Source: Bacteroidales bacterium (GTDB taxonomy: Bacteria; Bacteroidota; Bacteroidia; Bacteroidales; Prolixibacteraceae). From it: DNA of 64,000 nt. Of the stretch, positions 44,517 to 54,239 are shown in pieces. The notes below the pieces were generated by a model that saw only the letters and a list, made by a program, of their open reading frames with translations, did no database searches and was not told the origin of the DNA. The stretch is from the NCBI GenBank assembly GCA_012719495.1, contig JAAYAG010000032.1, positions 1 through 64,000 on the forward strand, written 5' to 3'. Position numbers and translations under genes: made by a program. Position 1 is the stretch's first letter, and every line of letters starts with the position of its first letter.

Positions 44517-45527
44517 ATGAAGAAAATAAATCCAGAAAACGTGCCCTTTAAGACGTTGTCGAATGGGGCAAAAATACCCGTTATAGGGTTGGGAACTTTC
44601 GGTTCCGACAATTACTCGAACGACCAAATTGCACAGGCCGTAAAATTTGCCATTGAACTGGGCTACCGTCATATTGACTGTGCCTCGGTGTATGGCAATG
44701 AAAAAGAAATCGGTGAAGTCCTTTCTGAATTGATCGGAAACGGAACCGTAAAGCGTGAAGAACTTTGGATTACTTCGAAAGTTTGGAACGATATGCACGG
44801 CGAAGGTGATATAATTAAATCGTGCCGTCAATCGTTGGCCGATTTGCAACTCGAATACCTCGACCTGTACTTGGTGCACTGGCCCTTCCCCAATTACCAT
44901 GCTCCCGGTTGCGACGGCGATGCCCGAAATCCCAATTCAAAACCTTATATCCACGAAGAGTATATGGTGGCATGGAGACAAATGGAACAGTTAGTTGAAA
45001 TGGGCTTGGTGAAATCTATTGGCACGTCAAATATGACTATTCCAAAGATGGAACTTTTGCTCAAAGATGCGCGCATTAAGCCAGTGGTTAACGAGTTGGA
45101 ACTTCACCCGCACTTTCAGCAACCTGAATTGTTTGATTATTTGATCGATAATAATATTCAGCCCATTGGGTATTCTCCAATAGGATCGCCAAAGCGTCCT
45201 GAGCGCGACCGTACTGCAACTGATACCGTTGACATTGAAGATCCAGTAATTGTAGCCGTAGCCGAACGTTTGGGCTTACACCCTGCAGTAGTTTGCCTTA
45301 AATGGGGAATCCAACGGGGCGAAGTTGTTATTCCATTCTCTGTAACCCCTTCGAAAATTACTTCCAATATCGAAGGTGCCTTAAGCAATCCTTTGACCAG
45401 TGAAGAAATGGAAGCCATTAGCAAAATTGACAAGCAATGCCGTTTAATTAAAGGCCAGGTATTCCTTTGGGAAGGAGCTAACGGTTGGGAAGATTTATGG
45501 GACTTAGAAGGGAAAATAGCAAAGTGA
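44517..45527 (+). CDS. Aldo-keto reductase
   Basis: A 336-residue NAD(P)H-dependent AKR that reduces an aldehyde or sugar to the alcohol, or runs in reverse. The catalytic tetrad is complete: D54, Y59 (in CASVYGNEKEIG), K88 (ITSKVW) and H121 (LVHWPFP). The region RIKPVVNELELHPHFQQPELFDYL and IQPIGYSPIGSP is typical of aldose-reductase-like enzymes. The frame is open back to 44448, but the ATG at 44517 fits the family N-terminus and has the spacer repeat before it. Being next to two polyol-type dehydrogenases, it may form a reduce-then-oxidise route for a sugar. Confidence 0.9.
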   Translation: MKKINPENVPFKTLSNGAKIPVIGLGTFGSDNYSNDQIAQAVKFAIELGYRHIDCASVYGNEKEIGEVLSELIGNGTVKREELWITSKVWNDMHGEGDIIKSCRQSLADLQLEYLDLYLVHWPFPNYHAPGCDGDARNPNSKPYIHEEYMVAWRQMEQLVEMGLVKSIGTSNMTIPKMELLLKDARIKPVVNELELHPHFQQPELFDYLIDNNIQPIGYSPIGSPKRPERDRTATDTVDIEDPVIVAVAERLGLHPAVVCLKWGIQRGEVVIPFSVTPSKITSNIEGALSNPLTSEEMEAISKIDKQCRLIKGQVFLWEGANGWEDLWDLEGKIAK

Positions 45528-45565
45528 TAAATTGTAATAGAAATAGTTGAAAAATAGATAATAGT

Positions 45566-46627
45566 ATGACAACAAAAATGAAAGCAGCCTTTTTGCCAGG
45601 CAATAGCACCGTTGAATTTAAAGAAGTAGATATTCCACAGCCAGGACCGGGCGAAGTGCTTGTCCGGATGAAAGCTTCAACGATTTGTGGCAGTGATATT
45701 CGCGCAATATATCGTGAACACCTGGGCAAGGGCCCCGAAGCTTACCAAAATAAAATTGCAGGGCACGAACCCAGCGGACAAATTGTGAAGTGTGGACCAA
45801 ACACCAAACGATTTAAAGAAGGCGATAGGGTAGTGGTTTACCATATTTCGGGATGCGGTGTCTGTAACGATTGCCGCCGTGGATATATGATTTCATGCTC
45901 CAGTCCGCAACGAGCCGCTTATGGTTGGCAGCGCGACGGAGGTATGGCTCCCTTTATGCTTGCTGAAGAAAAAGATTGCGTGTTGCTTCCCGACGAATTG
46001 ACATACCTCGATGGAGCTCAGGTTGCTTGTGGTTTTGGAACGGTATACGAAGGGCTGGAGAAAATTTCGGTTTCGGGTAACGATGCCGTTTTGGTTGTTG
46101 GCCTTGGGCCTGTTGGTTTAGCGGCATTGATGTTGGCGAAAGCGCTGGGTGCTAATCTTCTGGTTGGTGTCGATACGGTTGAGGAACGTTGTAATATTGC
46201 TAAAAATCTTGGACTTGTCGATCATGTATTTGTCGCTGGCCCCGATGTACTTGAAAAAGTGAAGGCCTGCACCTATCAGGGTAAAGGATACGAAAAAACC
46301 GTTGATTGCTCCGGAAACACTCATGGCAGGCAATTGGCCATAAGAGCCACGAGGCAGTGGGGTAAAATGGTCATGATTGGCGAAGGTGGAACTGTTGAAT
46401 TCAATCCAAGCCCCGATATAATTCATGAACAAAAAACAATCTATGGTTCGTGGGTTACCAATATTTGGAGAATGGAAGAACTGGTAGAACGCCTAGTGCG
46501 TTGGGGTATTCATCCCGAAGATCTTGTAACAAACCGTTTCTCGTTAGACGAAGCCGATAAGGCCTATGAACTTATGAATAAGGGCACCTGCGGCAAAGTG
46601 GCTGTCGTTTTCGATGAATTGTTATAA
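45566..46627 (+). CDS. Zinc-dependent medium-chain dehydrogenase
   Basis: A 353-residue zinc MDR protein, a second such enzyme in the operon. Catalytic site: ASTICGSDI cysteine and AGHEPSG histidine; structural zinc cysteines [15 protein letters not shown]; cofactor fold [16 protein letters not shown]. Sequence features resemble sugar-alcohol and sugar dehydrogenases in general; the substrate is not assignable. It is 38 bases after the AKR gene and ends the operon, with a hairpin downstream. Confidence 0.88.
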   Translation: MTTKMKAAFLPGNSTVEFKEVDIPQPGPGEVLVRMKASTICGSDIRAIYREHLGKGPEAYQNKIAGHEPSGQIVKCGPNTKRFKEGDRVVVYHISGCGVCNDCRRGYMISCSSPQRAAYGWQRDGGMAPFMLAEEKDCVLLPDELTYLDGAQVACGFGTVYEGLEKISVSGNDAVLVVGLGPVGLAALMLAKALGANLLVGVDTVEERCNIAKNLGLVDHVFVAGPDVLEKVKACTYQGKGYEKTVDCSGNTHGRQLAIRATRQWGKMVMIGEGGTVEFNPSPDIIHEQKTIYGSWVTNIWRMEELVERLVRWGIHPEDLVTNRFSLDEADKAYELMNKGTCGKVAVVFDELL

Positions 46628-46650
46628 GCATTGGGGCTAAGGGGGTAGGT

Positions 46651-46680
46651 TTTGCACTCATCAATGGGTGCAATTAATTT
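46651..46680 (+). terminator. Probable terminator of the LacI sugar operon
   Basis: TTGCACTCAT and ATGGGTGCAA (46651-46672) form a 9-10 bp stem with one G-T pair, followed by TTAATTTT. It starts 24 bases after the last stop codon of the operon. Confidence 0.55.
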
Positions 46681-47055
46681 TCGAAATGAAATCAGTAAAC
46701 CGTTTGCTTTTTACTGACTGAAGGTTACTTTAGAGGAATTGAAAATATTCTGGTGCTTGGGAATTGGGAAGTCCCGGGTATTGAAGAAAGCTTGGGTCGA
46801 CAATGTTGCAGAGGTTGCTTATGTGGAGTTTTAATGACTGATTAATAGATGTATAGATGCTTGTTAGGTGACTTTCTGATAAGGAAATATAGAAAAAGTC
46901 AATAAGTGATATAAACGAAACAATACAAAAGAAGTCAAAGATTAGTTGTTTCTTTTTACTTTGAAACTCATCGAATAATCAACACTGTTAATTGTTTAAT
47001 AATGATCAAAGTATAACTAAACCTAAATATTAAATAAATTTCAAAAAATTAAGTT
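46681..47055. other. Intergenic region before GH10
   Basis: This 375-base region has no clear ORF or RNA gene. The last 150 bases are A-rich, as is usual for Bacteroidota leaders, but no convincing promoter pair was found. Confidence 0.4.
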
Positions 47056-48315
47056 ATGTTTAACAGAAAATTGATCACAAGTTTCATTTTGAGTGCTGCA
47101 TTGGCGATCACTGTTTATGGTCAGGAGAGTAGCAGCAATGCTCCACTAAAGACCTTAAAAGAAGCATATGCAGGGAAATTCCTGATTGGATGTGCCGATG
47201 ACCTGACTCAGAATGACGAAGCCTATCAGGAAAGTATCAGAAAACAGTATGATATTGTTACTCCTGAGAATTGTATGAAACCACAACCCATTCATCCATC
47301 GGAAGATACTTATAACTTCAAAACTACCGATGCTATGGTTGAATGGTGCGAAAAGAATGGCCTTAAAGTTTGGGGGCATACTCTGGGGTGGCATTCACAA
47401 ACTGCTCCCTGGTTTTTTCAGGAAAAACAAAAAAAATCGAAAAAAGGTGATGCCGCTAAGTCTGCAACCACAACAGCAGCCCCAGCACCTCCAGCACCTC
47501 CAGCACCAGGAACCCCTCCCGGGCAGGGCATGGGGCCTAATGGTCCTCGTCCAAACTTTGGTGGCTTTGGTGGTTTTGGGGCTAACACCGGACCTCAGGC
47601 AAGCAGGAAAGTAGTATTGAAACGTTTGGAAAAACACATCAAAACTGTGGTTGGCCGGTACAAAGGTCGTATTATTGGTTGGGACGTGTTTAACGAATCG
47701 ATTGCCGACGGTGGCGACGGTTCAACTGAAAATTTACGGACTTTCAGTTGGTATAAAGCTGTAGGACCAGATGTTCTCACTAAAGCATTCAAATGGGCAC
47801 ACGAAGCTGATCCCGATGCACAGTTATATTACAACGACTATAACATTGAACAGGGTGCCGTTGAAAATAAGGGCAAACACGCCAGTTCTATGTTGTTGCT
47901 TAAACGACTTATTGCCGAAGGTGCACCTATCACAGGTGTGGGCATTCAAGGTCACTGGCACTTGGATACTAATCTTGCCGATGTAGAGAAAGCAATTGAG
48001 AACTATGCTTCGCTTGGACTACGGGTTGCCATTACCGAACTTGATGTTACGGCTACTGGTGATAACAGCGGTGCATTTGGTGTTCGTCAGGGCGATAAGA
48101 AGATTCCACCAGAGAACTACGAGAAACAAGCTGAAGTATATAGAAAACTATTCGAGATTTTCCAGCGTCATGCTGACGTAATTGACCGTGTAACTTTCTG
48201 GGGACTAAGCGATACTCGTTCATGGAGACGTGGCCAGGATGCGCTTTTGTTTGATGGCCAGTTGAATCCAAAGCCAGCTTACCATGCTGTAATCGAAGCA
48301 AGTCAAGCTAACTAA
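47056..48315 (+). CDS. GH10 endo-beta-1,4-xylanase with inserted low-complexity loop
   Basis: Secreted xylanase (signal peptide ending near VYGQ) that cuts beta-1,4-xylan inside the chain. GH10 landmarks are GHTLGWHSQTAPWFF, the acid/base E214 in WDVFNESI, DAQLYYNDYNIE, and the nucleophile E328 in ITELDVT. Residues about 124-183 form an insertion rich in Ala, Pro, Gly and Lys (SATTTAAPAPPAPPAPGTPP, then GGFGGFG) placed between PWFFQE and the helix LKRLEKHIKTVVGRYKG. In some Bacteroidota xylanases carbohydrate-binding modules are inserted at about this place. No T9SS tail or lipobox is present. It is convergent with the HTCS gene. Confidence 0.9.
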   Translation: MFNRKLITSFILSAALAITVYGQESSSNAPLKTLKEAYAGKFLIGCADDLTQNDEAYQESIRKQYDIVTPENCMKPQPIHPSEDTYNFKTTDAMVEWCEKNGLKVWGHTLGWHSQTAPWFFQEKQKKSKKGDAAKSATTTAAPAPPAPPAPGTPPGQGMGPNGPRPNFGGFGGFGANTGPQASRKVVLKRLEKHIKTVVGRYKGRIIGWDVFNESIADGGDGSTENLRTFSWYKAVGPDVLTKAFKWAHEADPDAQLYYNDYNIEQGAVENKGKHASSMLLLKRLIAEGAPITGVGIQGHWHLDTNLADVEKAIENYASLGLRVAITELDVTATGDNSGAFGVRQGDKKIPPENYEKQAEVYRKLFEIFQRHADVIDRVTFWGLSDTRSWRRGQDALLFDGQLNPKPAYHAVIEASQAN

Positions 48316-48339
48316 TTGCGATCGAAGTCTTATTGATTA

Positions 48340-48400
48340 GAGGCTGTATAGAAGTCAATTCCTTTTAGGGAAAAGCTTTTATACAGCCTCTTTACTTTTT
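48340..48400. terminator. Bidirectional terminator between GH10 and HTCS
   Basis: GAGGCTGTATA (48340-48350) pairs perfectly with TATACAGCCTC (about 48380-48390), followed by TTTACTTTTT. It lies 25 bases after the GH10 stop and also serves as the end region of the convergent HTCS gene. Confidence 0.7.
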
Positions 48401-48479
48401 AATGTCTTTAAAAAGTTCTGGTAAATATTGATAAACAGCATGTTCTTGTTGTGAATGAATGTGAGTCAATTTTAAAAAC

Positions 48480-51400
48480 TTACACTTGAGAAGGGTTTTC
48501 ACCAAATTCTTTCTTAAAGCAGGTAGTGAAATAGTTCGGGTCGCTAAAGCCTGTTTGGTAAGCAGCTTCCGAAACCCTAAGGCCTTCTTCTTTAATTAAT
48601 TTGTAAGCTCTCTTTAATCGAATGGTTTTTATGAGGTTATTGGGCGTTGTTCCTGTAAGCGACTTAATTTTTCGGTGCAATTGGGCTACACTAACGGCAA
48701 AGTGTGTTGTGAGCATTTCAACATTTAGACTTTGGTCCATCATGTTCGCTTCAATAAACTGGTTCAGTTCCACAACAAAGTTGATGTCTTTTTGAGGCAG
48801 AGTTTCTTCAAGGTTTTCGGTTGGTTCAACGCGCATGAATTTTGTGCGCAGCTTCCGACGGTTGTCTAATACGGTATTCAAAACGGTATCGAGAAGATTT
48901 ATTTCAAAAGGCTTGGTCAAATAGGCATCGGCTCCGGTTGAAAGCCCTTCTATCTGTTTATCGGTAGTGCTATTTGCGGTAAGCATAACCACGGGAATGT
49001 GCGAAGTATCGAAATTTAGCCTTATTTCTTTGCAAAAATCATATCCATTCATAGTTGGCATTTGCACATCGGTTAAGATAATATCCGGATTGATTTCTTT
49101 AGCTACATTTAAACCTTGCAAACCATCTTCAGCGGCATAAACCTTATATCTTTTTTCAAAATGGCCGGCTAAATAGTTCCTGAGTTCAGTATTATCTTCT
49201 ACCAATAAAATCCTTGGCAGATTATATTGTTTATGTATTGGAACAACTGGATTATTATTTTCCAATTCGTCAAGATTTTCATACGCTGATACTTGATGTT
49301 TTGTTTCCACCGGAACCGCCATTTCATTTTCAGTGAAAAAACTTTTATCCGCAGGAAGAATTATAGTAAAAATTGTACCCGTTCCAATTTCAGACTCAAC
49401 CTTTATTTCTCCGTGATGCAGCTCAACCATCTCTTTTACAATAGAAAGGCCAATTCCTGTGCCTCCTTGATTGATGGATTGAGAATTCGATACTTTGTAA
49501 AAATGATCGAATATATTACTTATATCTTTTTCAAAAATTCCTATACCGCTATCTTTAACAACAAGTTTCAGTTTCTTGCTCCCATCAACGATGAGTTCTT
49601 CAACGATGAGTGAAATCGTTCCGCCACGGTTGGTAAATTTCAATGCATTCGACAACAGATTCCAAAATATCTTTTCAATCTTTTCTGTATCTACAAAGCC
49701 GATGAGATCATCGTCTACCCAACAGTCAAAATTAATCGATTTGTTCTTACACTCCTCTTTAAAAGCGTTATATACCCCAATAACAATATCTGAAACCGAA
49801 GTTTCTCTAACCTCCAGTTTATATTGCTTTTGAGTTACTTTTCTGAAGTCGAGCAAATCGGAAATCAATTTGTAGAGCCGCTTCGCATTGCGGTTGACAA
49901 TCATAAGTTTGTTAACCTGTTCGGGATTGAGGTTGCCTGATTGAAGTAAATCATTAACAGGGGCATCAATTAAGGTTAATGGGGTCTTTAGGTCGTGTGA
50001 GATATTGGTGAAAAAAGCGAGTTTCTTTTCGGTAAGTTCATGTTCGTTCAAGATTTTAATTTCCGCTATTTCTTTTTCTTTTTTCAGCTCAATGCGTTTA
50101 AAAAAGGCATAAAAAGAAAGGTAAATGATGGTGAAAAAGATGATCATATAACCCCCAAAGGCATACCAGCGCAAATACCAGGGTGATTGAATATAGATCG
50201 AAAGCATTGTTGGGATTTCCCCCTGACTTTTGTCGGCACTTTTAATCTCGAAAGTATATTTTCCGGGCGACAAGTTGGTGTAAGTGGCATAATTGGTTTC
50301 ACCCGGGTAAATCCATTCGTCCTCTAATCCAACCAGCCGGTACGTGTAGTGATGATATTTTGAAAAGCTCTTGTTCTTCGTAAAGAAATGGATTGAAAAA
50401 GAGTTCTTGCTATATGGAAGCCTTATCTCTTTTGTCTCTTCAAGTGGTTGTTTTAGAAATTGTTTACCCTCAGGGTTCCTGATACTTTGGTTTTGAAAGG
50501 TAATATCGGAAATGATAACTTCGGTTTTTGATGCTTCAGCGTTGACTTTTGAAGGATCAATAATTGTAAAGCCTGCCATACAACCAAAGACTATCTTCCC
50601 ATCGATTGTTTTTCCCGACACCCTCTCTAAAAACTCATTAGCCGGAAGTCCATCCCGATGGTTAAAGTTCAACGCCTCTCCGGATTCTGTATCGAACCTG
50701 AAGATGCCTGAAATCGTGCTGATCCATAGGAAACGATCATCTGTGGACTCGATCCTGACCAATGTGTTGGATGGCAAACCTTCTTTAACAGTAAACTTTT
50801 TATAGTTTTTACCATCCGTTGAAATGCGAATGAGACCGTTGGCAGAAGACGCAAACCAGTAATAACCTTTTTTATCATTATAAAAATCTGCTATATTAAA
50901 ATCGATTCGCTTATTCATTTCAGACAACCTGTTTTCCAGGACATTATCCTTCCAATTCACATGAAACAATCCTTTGTCGGAGATGACAGCCAATAATTCT
51001 CCCTGCTGGTTTTCCCGTAAGGAATTTAGCAAACAATAGGTAATGTTACTACCCTTAGAATATAATTCGAATAAGCTTGTTGTTTCGTTTTTAGTGTTAA
51101 AATTTAATAGAATTCGACTGTGAAATTGTGTGACTATTAACAGATTGCTTTTGTCGATTTCTTGCAACTGAACAATTTGCTGCATCTCATCGGGGCCATT
51201 ACTGCTTGGATGATATGTTTTTGTGAGTTGATAATTAGAGTTGTATTTTCCCAGAAGCCCGTCGTAGGTGCCTAGCCAAATGCTATTATCTGTGCTTGCA
51301 GTAATTGCTGTAACTTTAGTTCCATTTAAATCTTTTCTTAGTCTATCGCTTGTCAGATTATTAAACTGACCTGTATTTTCATCCCAGGCAGATAATCCGT

Positions 51401-52436
51401 AGTTGGTTCCAAAGTAGATGATGGGTTTTTTTATGAAAACAGCAACACCTTCGTTTGCAACCAATGAATTTTCATTTCCTTTTTCCGGAAGGAAATTTTG
51501 AAACAACAAATTGTCAGGCAAAATGCATGTTAATCCGGCGCCATACGAAGCGAGCCATATCTCGTGATTACTCCCGCATAATATATCATAAATGCTATTA
51601 CTATTGATAGATGCGTCGGTACTCCAGTTTCTGTTTAATATTCTTGAAATTTTAAAATTCTTATCAAGGACAATAATTCCGTATCCATCAGTTGCCAACC
51701 AAATTTCATGGTCAATCTTTATAATTTTTTTTAATAGGTAATGATTATTTATCTCAATATAGATCGGCTTTCTGTTGTCACTAATTGAATATAGCTCACC
51801 ATCATAACAACCAACAAATAGTTTATCATCTATTTTACGGACAAGTACTACAGATTTATTTTGGAGATATGACTCGATAACTTTTGAGAAATTACTTTCT
51901 CGGCTTAGGAGGACGACCCCATCATTGCTTTTAGCAAGCCAAATTCCTTCTTTTGAAAAGCAAAAGTCAGAAATATCATTTCCCTGATAAATATTAAAAA
52001 TTTTATTGTCCTTAATCGTATAAATGTCCGAGAGCATTAAAAAATAGACTTCGCCATTGTCTTCCCTTATTTTCGAAACAAATCCCTGAACAATCCGATC
52101 AAAATAGTTCGTCAGTCGGTTATACTTAAAAAGCCCTTCACCGGTAGCAGCCCAAAGAACATCATGAGAGTCGTAAAGAAGATAGATAACCCCAATGCCA
52201 GACAATTCTTTATAACAATAGAAATTCTTTCCATCGAAACGAGCAATCCCATTGTTGGTTCCAATCCAAACGTAGCCGTATTTGTCCTGTTCAAGGCAGG
52301 TGGTAATATTACGGGGGAGGCCATCAATCTCGGTAAAATGCAAATACCTCTCCTGTTCAGCAGAAAATCCCCGTACCGAAATAATGAATGCAACGAAAAC
52401 GGTAACAATTGATATGTGGATATTTGATAAACGCAT
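48480..52436 (-). CDS. Hybrid two-component system (HTCS) regulator
   Basis: One-piece sensor kinase and transcription factor of 1318 residues from the ATG at 52434-52436; the frame is open 15 codons further upstream, but this start gives a proper signal peptide (ending VRGFSA). Parts in order: periplasmic sensor with two-component-propeller repeats (about 30-700: YVWIGTNNGIARFDGKNF), Y_Y_Y domain (about 700-760), a membrane segment (about 775-795), HisKA with H814 in NISHDLKTPLTLI, HATPase, receiver with D1123 in IILTDVQMP, and an AraC-type helix-turn-helix (ending SDPNYFTTCFKKEFGENPSQV). Such HTCS proteins sense glycan breakdown products and switch on their own polysaccharide locus. It is divergent from the GH39 gene. 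Confidence 0.95.
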   Translation of the reverse strand: MRLSNIHISIVTVFVAFIISVRGFSAEQERYLHFTEIDGLPRNITTCLEQDKYGYVWIGTNNGIARFDGKNFYCYKELSGIGVIYLLYDSHDVLWAATGEGLFKYNRLTNYFDRIVQGFVSKIREDNGEVYFLMLSDIYTIKDNKIFNIYQGNDISDFCFSKEGIWLAKSNDGVVLLSRESNFSKVIESYLQNKSVVLVRKIDDKLFVGCYDGELYSISDNRKPIYIEINNHYLLKKIIKIDHEIWLATDGYGIIVLDKNFKISRILNRNWSTDASINSNSIYDILCGSNHEIWLASYGAGLTCILPDNLLFQNFLPEKGNENSLVANEGVAVFIKKPIIYFGTNYGLSAWDENTGQFNNLTSDRLRKDLNGTKVTAITASTDNSIWLGTYDGLLGKYNSNYQLTKTYHPSSNGPDEMQQIVQLQEIDKSNLLIVTQFHSRILLNFNTKNETTSLFELYSKGSNITYCLLNSLRENQQGELLAVISDKGLFHVNWKDNVLENRLSEMNKRIDFNIADFYNDKKGYYWFASSANGLIRISTDGKNYKKFTVKEGLPSNTLVRIESTDDRFLWISTISGIFRFDTESGEALNFNHRDGLPANEFLERVSGKTIDGKIVFGCMAGFTIIDPSKVNAEASKTEVIISDITFQNQSIRNPEGKQFLKQPLEETKEIRLPYSKNSFSIHFFTKNKSFSKYHHYTYRLVGLEDEWIYPGETNYATYTNLSPGKYTFEIKSADKSQGEIPTMLSIYIQSPWYLRWYAFGGYMIIFFTIIYLSFYAFFKRIELKKEKEIAEIKILNEHELTEKKLAFFTNISHDLKTPLTLIDAPVNDLLQSGNLNPEQVNKLMIVNRNAKRLYKLISDLLDFRKVTQKQYKLEVRETSVSDIVIGVYNAFKEECKNKSINFDCWVDDDLIGFVDTEKIEKIFWNLLSNALKFTNRGGTISLIVEELIVDGSKKLKLVVKDSGIGIFEKDISNIFDHFYKVSNSQSINQGGTGIGLSIVKEMVELHHGEIKVESEIGTGTIFTIILPADKSFFTENEMAVPVETKHQVSAYENLDELENNNPVVPIHKQYNLPRILLVEDNTELRNYLAGHFEKRYKVYAAEDGLQGLNVAKEINPDIILTDVQMPTMNGYDFCKEIRLNFDTSHIPVVMLTANSTTDKQIEGLSTGADAYLTKPFEINLLDTVLNTVLDNRRKLRTKFMRVEPTENLEETLPQKDINFVVELNQFIEANMMDQSLNVEMLTTHFAVSVAQLHRKIKSLTGTTPNNLIKTIRLKRAYKLIKEEGLRVSEAAYQTGFSDPNYFTTCFKKEFGENPSQV

Positions 52437-52590
52437 TCGGTGTAAGGTTAAACAATTTAGTTCAATGTGAAAAACAATCAAGCACTATATGAATAATAGA
52501 TCATTGAAAACATCTCAATTTTAAGATAAATATGATAGAATCTCAAAGATTTTAGAGAGTATTTTCAAGATGCAAGGTAGCTACTATAAA

Positions 52591-52598
52591 TAGCTTTG
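52591..52598 (+). promoter_or_regulatory. Possible -7 promoter element for the GH39 gene
   Basis: TAGCTTTG matches the TAnnTTTG consensus and lies 40 bases before the GH39 start codon. No good -33 element is found at the expected distance, so the call is weak. HTCS-dependent promoters often lack a strong -33. Confidence 0.3.
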
Positions 52599-52637
52599 AC
52601 ATCGATATCGAAAGTATAATCTAAATGAAAAATTGAG

Positions 52638-54218
52638 ATGAACCGCATTTTATTTTTGCTGCTGGCAAGTTTTTGTTCGTATCTGGCCGTTGCTCAAGCT
52701 CCAAAGACGAAGCTCATAGAGAGGGCAATCAATGTAAATATTTCTGCCGAACGAGGCCCGTTGAATACCATGTTTAACGAATGCGTGGGAGCTGGTCGCG
52801 CCAATGAAGGCCTCCGCGCCGATTGGCAACAGCAGCTTGCCTACGTGAAAAAAGAGTGCGGCTTCCGCTACATCCGTTTCCACGGTTTGTTTACCGACGA
52901 TATGGGCATCTACCGCGAAGACCGCAACGGAAAGCCTGAATACAACTATATGTACGTCGATGCGTTGTTCGACTATTTGCTTAGCATCGACATCAAACCA
53001 TTTGTAGAGCTGGGTTTCATGCCCAACGCATTAGCCAGCGGAAAAGAAACTATTTTCTGGTGGAGGGGCAATGTTACACCACCCAAAGACCATGACAAAT
53101 GGGGAGCTTTGGTAAAAAACATCGTGCAACATTGGACAGATCGGTACGGTGTTGAAGAAGTAAAAAACTGGTATTTCGAAGTTTGGAACGAGCCGAACCT
53201 GAAACCTGGTTTTTGGACAGGAACCATGGAAGATTATTTCAAATTGTACAAATACAGTGTTGAAGCAGTGAAAAGCGTAAATCCAGCTTACCGCGTTGGT
53301 GGTCCCGGAACTGCCGGAGCAGCATGGGAAACCGAAATGATTGATTTCTGCGTAAAGAACAACCTTCCTCTCGATTTTGTAAGTACCCATGCTTATGGTG
53401 TTAACCAAGGCTACCTCGACGAATATGGAAATTCGGGCACAGTGCTCGCGCCACAAGAATTTGCCGTGAGTGGCGATGTGCTTCAGTCTCGCAAAGAGAT
53501 TGCCAGTTCGCCAAAACCTAATTTGGAGTTGCACTATACCGAATGGAGCGCTTCGTACACCCCTGCCGACCCCGTTCACGACAGCTACCACGAGGCGGCT
53601 TATGTGTTACAAAAGCTGAAACAGGTGGGCGATGCAGCCCAATCGATGTCGTACTGGGTTTTTACCGATATTTTCGAAGAATCGGCGCCGCGTTTTACCC
53701 CTTTCCATGGTGGTTTTGGGATGTTGAACACTCAGGGAATCAATAAACCCGTATTTTACGCCTACCAGTTCCTGAACAAGTTGGGAAAAACAGAGTTGGT
53801 AAACGATGATAAAATGTCGTGGGCTACGAAAGATTCAAAAGGAAACATTCAAGTACTGGCCTACGATTTTACATACACGCATCCTGACGACTCGGTAAAC
53901 AATCAGGTGTACTATATCCGCGATTTGCCATCGAAAGAGAAAGGCAAGTTGAAAATCAACCTTGCAGGAGTACCAGAAGGAAACTATTCGCTTGAAATTT
54001 ATAAAGTGGGCTACCGTTGCAACGATGCTTACACCACTTATTACGATTTGGGCAGGCCAAACCAACTGACCAAACAGCAAGTAGAGCAAATTAAGAAGCT
54101 CAACAGTGGCAACCCAATTTCGGGCGAAATTGTAAAAGTGAAAGCCGATGGCGTGTTTACAAAAGAGCTCCCTATTCGTGAAAACGATGTTTACTTTTTA
54201 AACCTTATCAAACTCTAA
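52638..54218 (+). CDS. GH39 family glycosidase (beta-xylosidase-like)
   Basis: Secreted 526-residue enzyme (signal peptide ending near AVAQ) resembling GH39 beta-xylosidases, which release xylose from the non-reducing ends of xylo-oligosaccharides. The acid/base is E185 in FEVWNEPNLK and the nucleophile E302 in LHYTEWSAS; FRYIRFHGLFTDDMGIY and STHAYGV are further family regions. The C-terminal 130 residues form a beta domain. No T9SS tail or lipobox is seen. It is the first gene of the run GH39-GH9-GH44 with short spacers (21 bases and 1 base). Other GH39 activities, for example on arabinose or iduronate linkages, cannot be excluded. Confidence 0.88.
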   Translation: MNRILFLLLASFCSYLAVAQAPKTKLIERAINVNISAERGPLNTMFNECVGAGRANEGLRADWQQQLAYVKKECGFRYIRFHGLFTDDMGIYREDRNGKPEYNYMYVDALFDYLLSIDIKPFVELGFMPNALASGKETIFWWRGNVTPPKDHDKWGALVKNIVQHWTDRYGVEEVKNWYFEVWNEPNLKPGFWTGTMEDYFKLYKYSVEAVKSVNPAYRVGGPGTAGAAWETEMIDFCVKNNLPLDFVSTHAYGVNQGYLDEYGNSGTVLAPQEFAVSGDVLQSRKEIASSPKPNLELHYTEWSASYTPADPVHDSYHEAAYVLQKLKQVGDAAQSMSYWVFTDIFEESAPRFTPFHGGFGMLNTQGINKPVFYAYQFLNKLGKTELVNDDKMSWATKDSKGNIQVLAYDFTYTHPDDSVNNQVYYIRDLPSKEKGKLKINLAGVPEGNYSLEIYKVGYRCNDAYTTYYDLGRPNQLTKQQVEQIKKLNSGNPISGEIVKVKADGVFTKELPIRENDVYFLNLIKL

Positions 54219-54239
54219 AAACCTTAATACAACTTTTTT

